Assembly (NCBI GenBank): GCA_026982255.1
Contig: JALSHL010000319.1
Coordinates: 1 to 7,821, forward strand
DNA: 7,821 nucleotides
DNA from: Paracoccaceae bacterium
Lineage (GTDB): Bacteria > Pseudomonadota > Alphaproteobacteria > Rhodobacterales > Rhodobacteraceae
Direction: 5' to 3'
Part shown: piece by piece, positions 1-6,920 of the stretch
Position numbering within the stretch: the first letter of the stretch is position 1
Layout: each line of letters starts with the position of its first letter
Position numbers and translations under genes: made by a program
The notes under the pieces: model-generated
The model's database searches: none
Told to the model about the DNA's origin: nothing
What the model saw: only the letters and a program-made list of their open reading frames with translations

Positions 1-868
1 GGCGATCAGCGAGGATGCGGAAATCACCGGCTCGGTCTCTGGCGGCTGTGTCGAGGGCGCGGTGGTGGAGGAGGCGCTGGAGGCCCTGACCGACGGCCGG
101 CCGCGCATACTGGAATACGGCGTGACAAACGAGGAGGCCTTTGCCGTCGGTCTGGCCTGTGGCGGCACCATCCGCGTGCTGGTGGAGCCGGTGGGCGTCG
201 GGCAAGGACCGTCGGTCGGGTTGCTGGAGGAACTGGCGGCGCACCGCGAGGCCCGTCGCGCGGCGGCCTATGTGGTCGATCCTGCGGACTGGTCGCGCCG
301 TGTGGTTCTGGCCGGGGACGCGCCGGAATATCGCGGGCGTTTCGTAAGCGACAAGTCGGGGTTCGAGGGCGAAACCTTCGTCAATATCCACAACCCGCCC
401 TTGCGGATGATGGTTGTCGGCGCGGTGCATATTGCGCAACCGCTGGTGCGGATGGCGCGACTGGCGGGCTACGACCCCGTGGTGATCGACCCGCGCGCCG
501 CCTTTGCCAGCGAGGCCCGTTTCCCGAACGAGCGGCTGGTGCATGACTGGCCGGACGAGGCCTTGCAGGCCGAGGGGCTGGACGGGCGTTGCGCCGTGGT
601 GACCCTGTCGCACGACCCCAAGATCGACGATCCGGCGATACAGGTGGCCTTGCGTTCCGATGCGTTCTACCTCGGCTGTCTCGGGTCCAGCCGCACCCAT
701 GCGAAACGGGTGGCGCGGCTGGAGGCGGCAGGGTTTTCGGCGGCGGAAATCGCGAAGATCCACGCGCCGGTCGGGGCGGATATCGGGGCGAAAACTCCGG
801 CGGAAATAGCCGTGTCGATCATGGCCGAAATCACCGAGCGCCTGCGCCGGCCGGAGACGCGGCGATGA
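1..868 (+). CDS. XdhC/CoxI-family molybdenum cofactor maturation protein (5' partial)
   Basis: The frame is open from base 2 and ends at TGA 866-868, giving 288 visible residues. Full-length family members have roughly 300-340, so about 40 N-terminal residues are probably missing upstream. An internal GTG at 62 is not the start, because the conserved XdhC/CoxI motif GSVSGGCVE (visible residues 10-18, Cys16) lies before it. Further family landmarks are LACGGTIRVLVEP (Cys53), a Rossmann-like domain beginning MMVVGAVHIAQPL (from about 136; Gly140, His143), YLGCLGSSRTH (223-233) and HAPVGADIGAKTPAEIA (from 254). Proteins of this family bind molybdenum cofactor, shield it, help add the sulfido ligand and deliver it to xanthine-dehydrogenase-type enzymes in the cytoplasm. 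Its 4-base overlap with the next cofactor gene and its position upstream of coxGSLM suggest it serves this CoxL. I cannot tell CoxF-like from CoxI-like members by eye, so no symbol is given. Confidence 0.93.
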   Translation, partial: AISEDAEITGSVSGGCVEGAVVEEALEALTDGRPRILEYGVTNEEAFAVGLACGGTIRVLVEPVGVGQGPSVGLLEELAAHREARRAAAYVVDPADWSRRVVLAGDAPEYRGRFVSDKSGFEGETFVNIHNPPLRMMVVGAVHIAQPLVRMARLAGYDPVVIDPRAAFASEARFPNERLVHDWPDEALQAEGLDGRCAVVTLSHDPKIDDPAIQVALRSDAFYLGCLGSSRTHAKRVARLEAAGFSAAEIAKIHAPVGADIGAKTPAEIAVSIMAEITERLRRPETRR

Positions 869-2484
869 AATTCGGGCCGGTTCCTGTGGGTGAGGCCGAA
901 GGGGCGATCCTCGCCTATTCGCTGAAGGCGGGGGCGGTGCGGCTGAAAAAGGGGTTGCGGCTGGCGGCGGAGGACATTGCGGCCCTGCGCGCGGCTGGCA
1001 TTACCGAAGTCACCGTTGCGCGGCTGGAACCGGATGACATGCCCGAGGACGAGGCGGCGCAGACATTGGCCCGCGCGCTGGTGCCGGATGCGGCAGAGGC
1101 GGCTTTGCGCCTTGGCGCGCCCTATGCCGGACGGGTGAATATTCAGGCCGACGCGGCGGGGCTGGTGCAGGTGGATGCGGCGGCGGTCCAGCGGTTCAAC
1201 TCGGTCGATCCGGCGATTACCGTGGCAACCCTGCCGGATATGAAACGGGTGGCGTCGGGGGCGCTGGTGGCCACGGTCAAGGTTATTCCCTACGCCGTCG
1301 ACAGCGCCCGCGTGGCCGGGGTGCTGGCCGGTGTGAACGGGGCGCTGCGCGTGGTGCCTTTCAAGGTGAAAACCGCCGGACTGGTGCTGAGCGAGGTGCC
1401 GGATATGAAGCCTTCGGTGCTGGAAAAGGGGCGGCGGGTGGTGGAGGCGCGGCTGAACGCGCTGGGCATCACGCTGGAAGAGGTCGAGATGGTTCCCCAC
1501 ACCGAAGCGGCGCTGGCGAAGGCGCTGGCGCGGGTGGCGGGAGAGGTGATCCTGATCCTCACCGGCTCGGCCACTTCGGATGCTAACGACGTCGGCCCGC
1601 AGGCCCTGCGCGCGGCGGGTGGCAGGCTGGAGCGTTTCGGAATGCCGGTCGATCCGGGCAATCTGCTGTTCCTCGGCGCGTTGGGACGGCGGCCGGTGGT
1701 CGGCCTGCCCGGCTGCGCCCGCTCGCCGGCGCTGAACGGGGCCGACTGGGTGCTGGAGCGGCTGGCCTGCAGGCTGGAGGTGCGCGCGCAGGACATTGCC
1801 GCGATGGGGGTGGGCGGTTTGCTCAAGGAAATCCCGACCCGTCCGCAGCCGCGCAGCGGTTTGCCGGACAGGCGCGAGCGGCCGAAGGTCGAAATTTTGC
1901 TGCTGGCGGCGGGGGCCTCGCGCCGGATGCAGGGACGCGACAAGCTGCTGGAGGATGTCGGCGGCAAGCCGATGTTGCGCCACGCGGCAGAGGTAGCGCT
2001 GGCCAGTGCCGCGGATCGGGTGCATGTGGTTCTGCCGCCGGATGCGGCCGCGCGGCGCGATGCGGTGGCGGGGCTGGACCTTGCATTGCACGAGGCACCG
2101 GACCGGGCCGAGGGCATGGCGGCCTCGGTCCGGGCGGGGATTGCGGCGCTGTCGGACGATTGCGACGCGGTGGTGCTGGCCTTTGGCGATATGCCCGATG
2201 TGACTCCGGCGGATTTCGACGCGCTGGTCGCCGCGTTCGATCCGGCGCAGGGGCGAGAAATCTGCCGCGCGGTCACGGAATCGGGCAAGGCGGGGCATCC
2301 GGTGCTGTTCGGGCGGCGGTTCTTTGAATCCCTTGCGGCGCTGGCGGGGGATCGCGGTGCGCGCGACGTGGTGCGCGGGGCGCCGGAGTATTTGCATGAC
2401 GTGGAAACCGCAGGCGAAGGCGCGGTCACCGACCTCGACACGCCGGCGGACTGGGCCGCGTGGCGGGACCTCGCCGGAAATTGA
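865..2484 (+). CDS. Molybdopterin-binding (MoeA-like) / MocA-like cytidylyltransferase fusion
   Basis: This 539-residue cytoplasmic protein has two parts. Residues 1-170 form the N-terminal region of molybdopterin-binding proteins (MKFGPVPVGEAEGAILA start). About 173-320 are a MoCF/MoeA-type molybdopterin-binding domain with TGSATSDANDVGP at 233-245. About 343-530 are a MobA/MocA-type NTP transferase with the P-loop-like LAAGASRRMQGRDK (347-360), the metal-site GDMPD (441-445), GHPVLF (477-482) and a C-terminal DLDTPADW (from 523). The LAAG form, rather than LAGG, fits MocA (CTP, making Mo-molybdopterin cytosine dinucleotide) better than MobA (GTP), and CODH-family enzymes use the cytosine form. 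The ATG at 865 was chosen because it overlaps the stop of the XdhC gene (ATGA), has GGAGA at 853-857, and starts at the family N-terminus. The frame is open further upstream, but that stretch only mirrors xdhC. The two domains are certain; the CTP specificity is inferred. Confidence 0.92.
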   Translation: MKFGPVPVGEAEGAILAYSLKAGAVRLKKGLRLAAEDIAALRAAGITEVTVARLEPDDMPEDEAAQTLARALVPDAAEAALRLGAPYAGRVNIQADAAGLVQVDAAAVQRFNSVDPAITVATLPDMKRVASGALVATVKVIPYAVDSARVAGVLAGVNGALRVVPFKVKTAGLVLSEVPDMKPSVLEKGRRVVEARLNALGITLEEVEMVPHTEAALAKALARVAGEVILILTGSATSDANDVGPQALRAAGGRLERFGMPVDPGNLLFLGALGRRPVVGLPGCARSPALNGADWVLERLACRLEVRAQDIAAMGVGGLLKEIPTRPQPRSGLPDRRERPKVEILLLAAGASRRMQGRDKLLEDVGGKPMLRHAAEVALASAADRVHVVLPPDAAARRDAVAGLDLALHEAPDRAEGMAASVRAGIAALSDDCDAVVLAFGDMPDVTPADFDALVAAFDPAQGREICRAVTESGKAGHPVLFGRRFFESLAALAGDRGARDVVRGAPEYLHDVETAGEGAVTDLDTPADWAAWRDLAGN

Positions 2485-2560
2485 TCGGACGGGCAAATTT
2501 TTTCTTGTTTCGGCTGCATGGCTCGTGCCACTGTGACGGCCTGACGCAGCGGAAATTTAC

Positions 2561-2566
2561 GGGGGG
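2561..2566 (+). promoter_or_regulatory. Possible weak ribosome binding site of coxG
   Basis: A run of six G lies only 3 bases before the ATG at 2570. This is closer and less AG-rich than the sites of coxS, coxL and coxM. A TTG codon directly before the ATG is also in frame, but the family N-terminus (MELxG) supports ATG 2570. Confidence 0.35.
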
Positions 2567-2569
2567 TTG

Positions 2570-3094
2570 ATGGAACTCGAAGGTAGCCGGATTATTGCGG
2601 CCGACAGGCAGACGGTCTGGGAGGCGCTGAACACTGTGGAAGTATTGCAAGCCAGTATCCCCGGCTGCAAGGAAATGACCGGCAATGCCGCCGACGGGTT
2701 CGAGGCTGTCGTGACCCAGAAAATCGGGCCGGTGAAGGCGACCTTCAAAGGCGCGGTTACGCTGACCGATATCGTCGAGGCCGAGAGTTACCGTATCGTC
2801 GGTGAAGGCAAGGGCGGTGCCGCCGGTTTTGCCAAGGGCGGCGCGCTGGTGCGGCTGGCGGATGCCGAGGGCGGCACCGAACTGATTTATACCGTCGAGG
2901 CCAAGGTGGGCGGCAAGCTTGCACAGCTTGGCTCGCGCGTGGTGTCGGGGGTGGCGAAGAAGCTCGCCGACCAGTTTTTCGAGAATTTCGAGATGGCCGT
3001 AGCGCCACCCGAAGAAGAGGAAGAAGAAACGGCGGATGCGGAGGAAAAGCCCAAAAAGGGATGGTTCCGCAAGCTGACCGGCAAAAACACATAA
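2570..3094 (+). CDS. coxG: CoxG family SRPBCC protein (CODH membrane-recruitment subunit G)
   Basis: The 174-residue product has the SRPBCC/CoxG fold. It opens with MELEGSRIIAADRQTVWEAL, then VLQASIPGCKEM (25-36), GPVKATFKG (53-61), a glycine-rich GEGKGGAAGFAKGG (78-91) and a helical AKKLADQFFENFE (129-141), all typical of CoxG. After residue 144 the fold gives way to an acidic linker (six Glu at 148-153) and a short basic-aromatic tail (KPKKGWFRKLTGKNT, 160-174). In characterised CO dehydrogenase systems CoxG is not a catalytic subunit. It docks the enzyme on the cytoplasmic membrane and has been linked to electron transfer to quinone. The gene follows the cofactor gene after an 85-base gap and precedes coxS by 21 bases, so it is probably transcribed with coxSLM. 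The role here is inferred from family and context; the tail as membrane anchor is my inference. Confidence 0.92.
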   Translation: MELEGSRIIAADRQTVWEALNTVEVLQASIPGCKEMTGNAADGFEAVVTQKIGPVKATFKGAVTLTDIVEAESYRIVGEGKGGAAGFAKGGALVRLADAEGGTELIYTVEAKVGGKLAQLGSRVVSGVAKKLADQFFENFEMAVAPPEEEEEETADAEEKPKKGWFRKLTGKNT

Positions 3095-3104
3095 CAGACA
3101 ACAT

Positions 3105-3110
3105 GGGAGG
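3105..3110 (+). promoter_or_regulatory. Ribosome binding site of coxS
   Basis: GGGAGG, followed by AA, lies 5 bases before ATG 3116. It fixes the start of the short iron-sulfur subunit. Confidence 0.75.
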
Positions 3111-3115
3111 AAAAC

Positions 3116-3583
3116 ATGCCATCTGTAACAATGACCGTGAACGGCAGGGCCGTCACGGGCGAGGTCGAAGGACGCACCCTGCTGTCGCAATTCCTGCGCG
3201 ACGACCTGAAACTGACCGGCACGCATATCGGTTGTGACACCAGCCAGTGCGGTGCCTGCACGGTGCATGTGAACGGGGCGGCCGTCAAAGGCTGCACCAT
3301 GCTGGCGCTGGAGGCCGACGGGGCCGAGGTGAAAACCATCGAGGGAATGGCGAATCCGGACGGCTCGCTCGGCGTCATCCAGGCGGCGTTTCAGGAACAC
3401 CACGGCTTGCAATGCGGTTTCTGCACGCCGGGCATGGTGATGGCGGCGGCGGACTTGCTGGCCGGCAACGCCAACCCGACCGAGGCCGAGATCCGCAAGC
3501 ATCTCGAAGGCAATATCTGCCGCTGCACCGGCTATCACAACATCGTAAAATCCGTTCAGGCTGCTGCTGCCCAGCTGGGATAA
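3116..3583 (+). CDS. coxS: CODH-like small subunit, [2Fe-2S] protein CoxS (form II type)
   Basis: The 155-residue iron-sulfur subunit is complete and of normal length. An N-terminal plant-ferredoxin-like domain carries Cys40, Cys45, Cys48 and Cys60 (GCDTSQCGAC followed by KGC). A C-terminal four-helix domain carries Cys100, Cys103, Cys135 and Cys137 (QCGFCTPGM and ICRCTGYHNI). All eight ligands for the two [2Fe-2S] clusters are therefore present. The subunit passes electrons from the molybdenum site in CoxL to the FAD in CoxM. The start is ATG 3116 with a good ribosome binding site. It is the first gene of the S-L-M order seen in form II clusters, and coxL follows after 33 bases. On its own it could belong to any molybdenum hydroxylase; the neighbours make it CoxS. 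Confidence 0.96.
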   Translation: MPSVTMTVNGRAVTGEVEGRTLLSQFLRDDLKLTGTHIGCDTSQCGACTVHVNGAAVKGCTMLALEADGAEVKTIEGMANPDGSLGVIQAAFQEHHGLQCGFCTPGMVMAAADLLAGNANPTEAEIRKHLEGNICRCTGYHNIVKSVQAAAAQLG

Positions 3584-3603
3584 GCGCGCGGAACCGGATC
3601 AAC

Positions 3604-3610
3604 AGGAGGA
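3604..3610 (+). promoter_or_regulatory. Strong ribosome binding site of coxL
   Basis: AGGAGGA lies 6 bases before ATG 3617. It is a near-perfect Shine-Dalgarno sequence and the strongest in the cluster, consistent with high expression of the catalytic subunit. Confidence 0.8.
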
Positions 3611-3616
3611 ATAACA

Positions 3617-5986
3617 ATGCCCAAGGACCATGGCATAGGCGCCAGCCCCAAGCGGCGCGAGGACGTCCGGTTTCTGACCGGAAACGGCAAGTATACCGAT
3701 GACATCAACGCCCCGAACCAGACCTACGTCTATTTCGTGCGCTCCGATGTTGCCCACGGAACCATCAACAAGATCGACACCAGCGACGCCGAGAAAATGC
3801 CCGGCGTTGTGCGCATTTTCACCGGCGCGGATTTCGAGGGCGTCGGCGGCGTGCCCTGCGGCTGGCAGGTGACCGACCGTTTCGGCGAGCCGATGCAGGA
3901 ACCGGCGCATCCGGTGCTGGCACAGGGCAAGGTGCGCCATGTGGGTGACCCGATTGTCGCCGTGGTGGCCGAGACACTGGAACAGGCCCGCGATGCGGCC
4001 GAAGTGCTGGAGGTCGACATCACCGAACTGCCCGCGGTTATCGATATGAAGGAGGCCCTGAAAGAAGGGGCGCCCAAGGTGCATGACGACCTGACCAGCA
4101 ACCTTTGCTACGACTGGGGATTTGTCGAGGAAAACCGCGAGGCCGTGGACGAGGCGATCAAAAACGCCGCCCATGTCACCACGCTGGAACTGCGCAACAA
4201 CCGTCTGGTGGCCAACCCGATGGAGCCGCGTGTGGCGATCGGGGAATATGATGCCTCGAACGACGAATACACGCTTTATACCACCAGCCAGAATCCACAT
4301 GTGATCCGGCTGCTGATGGGGGCGTTCGTGCTGGGTATCCCCGAGCATAAACTGCGTGTCGTCTCGCCCGATGTCGGCGGCGGTTTCGGCACCAAGATTT
4401 TCCATTACGCCGAAGAGGCCTTCTGCACCTTCGCGGCCAAGGCGATCAACCGGCCGGTCAAATGGACCTCGTCGCGGTCCGAGGCCTTCATGTCCGACGC
4501 CCACGGGCGCGATCATGTCACCAAGATCGAACTGGCGCTGGACAAGGACAACAATTTCCTGGCCGTGCGCACCGATACCTACGCCAACATGGGCGCCTAT
4601 CTGTCCACCTTTGCGCCTTCGGTGCCGACGTGGCTGCATGGCACGCTGATGGCGGGGAATTACACCACGCCGCTGATCTATGTGAACGTCAAGGCGGTGT
4701 TTACCAACACGGTGCCGGTCGATGCCTATCGCGGTGCCGGCCGTCCCGAGGCCTCGTTCCAGCTGGAGCGGGTGATCGACAAGGCGGCGCGGGAACTGGG
4801 CGTGGACCCGATTGCGCTGCGTCGGCAGAATTTCATCAAGCCGGACCAGTTCCCCTATGCCACCCCTGTTGCGGTGGAATACGACACGGGCAACTACGAC
4901 GCGACGATGGACAAGATCGAGGAGATCGCCGATCTGGCCGGTTTCGAGGCCCGCAAGGCCGAGAGCGCCAAAAACGGCAAGCTGCGCGGTCTGGGCATCG
5001 CCCATTATATCGAGGCTTGCGGTATCGCGCCGTCGAACCTCGTCGGGCAGCTTGGCGCGCGCGCCGGTCTGTATGAATCCGCCACGGTGCGGGTGAACGC
5101 GACCGGCTCGATCTCTGTCATGACCGGTTCGCACAGCCACGGGCAGGGGCACGAAACCGCCTTTCCGCAGGTGATTGCCGAGATGATCGGGATCGACGAA
5201 AGCCAGATCGACATCGTGCATGGCGATACCGCGAAAATCCCGATGGGCATGGGGACCTACGGTTCCCGCTCGTTGGCGGTGGGCGGGTCTGCCATGGTCA
5301 AGGCGGCCGAAAAGGTTATCGCCAAGGCCAAGAAAATCGCCGCGCATCTGCTGGAGGCCGGCGAGGACGATATCGAGCTGGCCAACGGCGAATTCACCGT
5401 TGCCGGCACCGACAAATCGGTGGCCTGGGGGGACGTGACCCTTGCGGCCTATGTCCCGCACAACTATCCGCTGGAGGATCTGGAGCCGGGGCTGGAGGAA
5501 ACCGCCTTCTACGATCCGGCCAACTTCACCTACCCCTCGGGCGCCTATGCCTGCGAGGTGGAGGTCGATCCGGAGACCGGCAAGGTCGAGGTCTGCTCCT
5601 TTGCTGCCGCCGACGATTTCGGCAACATCATCAACCCGATGATTGTTGACGGGCAGGTGCATGGCGGCATTGCGCAGGGGATCGGGCAGGCGCTGCTTGA
5701 AAACTGCGTCTATGATTCCGACGGGCAGCTGCTGAGCGGGTCCTACATGGATTATACCATGCCGCGGGCCGACGATCTGCCAAACTATACGGTGGACCAT
5801 TCCTGCCAGACGCCCTGCACCCACAATCCGCTGGGCGTCAAGGGCTGTGGCGAGGCGGGGGCGATCGGATCGCCACCGGCGGTCATCAATGCCGTGGTCG
5901 ACGCGCTGTCGGACTACGGGATCACCCACATCGATATGCCTGCCACACCCGCCCGGGTCTGGGAAGCTATCCAGGCTGCGAAGTAA
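3617..5986 (+). CDS. coxL: Form II CODH-like large subunit, molybdenum hydroxylase CoxL
   Basis: The 789-residue protein is a full-length molybdopterin-binding subunit of the xanthine oxidase family. Seen in order: TSQNPH at 223-228; DVGGGFGTK at 252-260, a molybdopterin-contact motif; AYRGAGR at 370-376; HSHGQGHET at 506-514, with Gln510 near the cofactor; and GVKGCGEAG near the C-terminus with Glu746, the position of the conserved catalytic glutamate. Proven (form I) CO dehydrogenases have AYxCSFR, whose Cys holds the copper of the Mo-S-Cu cluster. Here Gly373 takes that place, so this is a form II (BMS-type) protein and probably has an ordinary molybdenum-oxo-sulfido site. The substrate is unknown: weak CO oxidation has been proposed for some form II enzymes, while several form II-only roseobacters are reported not to oxidise CO. 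coxM follows after 12 bases. No frameshift or missing domain is seen. Confidence 0.96.
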   Translation: MPKDHGIGASPKRREDVRFLTGNGKYTDDINAPNQTYVYFVRSDVAHGTINKIDTSDAEKMPGVVRIFTGADFEGVGGVPCGWQVTDRFGEPMQEPAHPVLAQGKVRHVGDPIVAVVAETLEQARDAAEVLEVDITELPAVIDMKEALKEGAPKVHDDLTSNLCYDWGFVEENREAVDEAIKNAAHVTTLELRNNRLVANPMEPRVAIGEYDASNDEYTLYTTSQNPHVIRLLMGAFVLGIPEHKLRVVSPDVGGGFGTKIFHYAEEAFCTFAAKAINRPVKWTSSRSEAFMSDAHGRDHVTKIELALDKDNNFLAVRTDTYANMGAYLSTFAPSVPTWLHGTLMAGNYTTPLIYVNVKAVFTNTVPVDAYRGAGRPEASFQLERVIDKAARELGVDPIALRRQNFIKPDQFPYATPVAVEYDTGNYDATMDKIEEIADLAGFEARKAESAKNGKLRGLGIAHYIEACGIAPSNLVGQLGARAGLYESATVRVNATGSISVMTGSHSHGQGHETAFPQVIAEMIGIDESQIDIVHGDTAKIPMGMGTYGSRSLAVGGSAMVKAAEKVIAKAKKIAAHLLEAGEDDIELANGEFTVAGTDKSVAWGDVTLAAYVPHNYPLEDLEPGLEETAFYDPANFTYPSGAYACEVEVDPETGKVEVCSFAAADDFGNIINPMIVDGQVHGGIAQGIGQALLENCVYDSDGQLLSGSYMDYTMPRADDLPNYTVDHSCQTPCTHNPLGVKGCGEAGAIGSPPAVINAVVDALSDYGITHIDMPATPARVWEAIQAAK
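4724..4744 (+). other. Form II active-site loop of CoxL (AYRGAGR)
   Basis: These codons encode residues 370-376 of CoxL. The loop sits where form I enzymes carry the copper-ligating Cys of AYxCSFR; here that residue is Gly373. It is the standard marker separating form II from form I. Confidence 0.9.
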
Positions 5987-5998
5987 GGGAGAAGCGAC

Positions 5999-6775
5999 AT
6001 GTACAACTTCGAATTTGTGAAACCTTCGACAGTGGCCGAGGCTGTGGCGGCGCTTGCCTCCGAGGACGCGCAGGCGCTCGGCGGGGGACAAACCCTGATC
6101 CCGACCATGAAACAGCGGCTGGCGTCGCCTGCGAAACTGGTCTCGCTGACCGGTATCGAGGAGATGAAAGAGATCGACTCCGACGGCAAGGTCCTGACCA
6201 TCGGCGGCGGGGTGACCCATGCCGAGGTGGCGGCGGGCGGTTACGGGGCGATCTCGGAACTGGCCGGCAATATCGGCGATCCGGCGGTGCGCAATCGCGG
6301 CACCATCGGCGGCAGTCTGGCCAACAACGACCCTTCGGCGGATTATCCGGCGGCGGTGCTGGCGTCCAATGCCACCATCGTTACCAACAACCGGACGATC
6401 GCGGCGGATGACTATTTCGAGGGGATGTTCTCCACCGCCCTGATGGACGGGGAAATCATCATTTCGGTGCAGTTTCCGGTGCCCGAGGCCGCCAACTACC
6501 AGAAGTTCGAGCAACCGGCCTCGCGTTTCGCGCTGGTGGGCGTGTTCGTGGCCAAATACCCCGACGGTGTGCGCGTCGCGGTCACCGGCGCATCCGAAGG
6601 CGGCGTGTTCCGCTGGACGGCCGCCGAGGAGGCTCTCTCGGCCAGTTTCAGCCCCGATGCGCTCGACGGGTTGTCGCTGGATGCGGAGGGGATGATCGAG
6701 GACCTGCACGGCTCGCCGGCCTATCGCGCCCATCTGGTCAAGGTGCTGACTGCACGGGCGGTGGCTGCTGCCTGA
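5999..6775 (+). CDS. coxM: CODH-like medium subunit, FAD-binding CoxM (form II type)
   Basis: The 258-residue FAD subunit starts MYNFEFVKPSTVAEAV. It carries the two FAD motifs of the family, ALGGGQTLIP (26-35) and NRGTIGGSLANNDPSADYP (99-117), in a PCMH-type FAD domain, followed by the small C-terminal CODH flavoprotein domain (about 155-258). It takes electrons from CoxS and passes them to an external acceptor, probably quinone with help from CoxG. AGGGAG-like bases after the coxL stop (5986-5992) serve as ribosome binding site for ATG 5999. It is about 30 residues shorter than I recall for the Oligotropha form I subunit (about 288). Part of that lies in the stretch between His74 and the TIGG motif, and the FAD motifs are intact. 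It is last in the cluster, and the intrinsic terminator begins 25 bases after its stop. Confidence 0.95.
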   Translation: MYNFEFVKPSTVAEAVAALASEDAQALGGGQTLIPTMKQRLASPAKLVSLTGIEEMKEIDSDGKVLTIGGGVTHAEVAAGGYGAISELAGNIGDPAVRNRGTIGGSLANNDPSADYPAAVLASNATIVTNNRTIAADDYFEGMFSTALMDGEIIISVQFPVPEAANYQKFEQPASRFALVGVFVAKYPDGVRVAVTGASEGGVFRWTAAEEALSASFSPDALDGLSLDAEGMIEDLHGSPAYRAHLVKVLTARAVAAA

Positions 6776-6800
6776 CCGGTCCGAACAGAAAACCGCAAAG

Positions 6801-6829
6801 CCCCGCCCGTAACGGCGGGGTTTTTGTTT
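6801..6829 (+). terminator. Rho-independent terminator after coxM
   Basis: A perfect 7-base stem, CCCCGCC (6801-6807) and GGCGGGG (6814-6820), encloses the 6-base loop CGTAAC and runs into TTTTTGTTT. A upstream and T downstream extend the pairing, and CCGCA (6793-6797) can also pair with TGCGG (6831-6835). It should end the cox transcript. The minus strand has only a weak T tract, so it is mainly one-directional. Confidence 0.92.
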
Positions 6830-6867
6830 GTGCGGACTCACGAGTGCGTGATTTTTCCGGGGCGAAG

Positions 6868-6876
6868 TGCTACACT
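6868..6876 (+). promoter_or_regulatory. Possible extended -10 promoter for the secreted-protein gene
   Basis: TGC-TACACT is an extended -10-like element (TGN plus 4 of 6 matches to TATAAT) about 45 bases before ATG 6921. It lies between the cox terminator and a gene that needs its own promoter. No good -35 box is seen near 6848-6854, so the call rests on the extended -10 and its position. Confidence 0.35.
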
Positions 6877-6906
6877 TGCAGAGTATTTTGAGTCTCTCTT
6901 GATATT

Positions 6907-6912
6907 CGGGAG
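6907..6912 (+). promoter_or_regulatory. Ribosome binding site of the secreted PAN/A2M-type gene
   Basis: CGGGAG lies 8 bases before ATG 6921. It supports this start, which also places a textbook signal peptide at the N-terminus. Confidence 0.6.
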
Positions 6913-6920
6913 TTTTTGTC

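Noticed and set aside
589..864. N-terminal extension of the cofactor fusion protein into xdhC
   Set aside because: The translated stretch is Arg/Gly-rich and matches nothing in the family, while ATG 865 has a ribosome binding site, an ATGA overlap and the expected N-terminus.
62..868. GTG 62 as the true start of the XdhC-family gene
   Set aside because: The conserved GSVSGGCVE motif lies upstream of it in the same frame, so the gene begins outside the window.
667..2496. Long minus-strand open frame opposite the cofactor fusion gene
   Set aside because: It is Arg/His/Gln-rich and of low complexity with no motif, and it mirrors a well-supported plus-strand gene.
2513..2550. GCTGC/GCAGC inverted repeat in the gap before coxG
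   Set aside because: The arms are 5 bases with a 28-base loop and no T tract, too weak for a terminator or a confident operator.
2426..3538. Minus-strand open frame of 370 codons across coxG and coxS
   Set aside because: It crosses several plus-strand gene boundaries and shows no family motif; it is a composition artefact.
6876..6904. TTGCAG with TTGATA, 17 bases apart, as a promoter
   Set aside because: Transcription would start at or past the CGGGAG ribosome binding site, leaving the mRNA without a usable leader.
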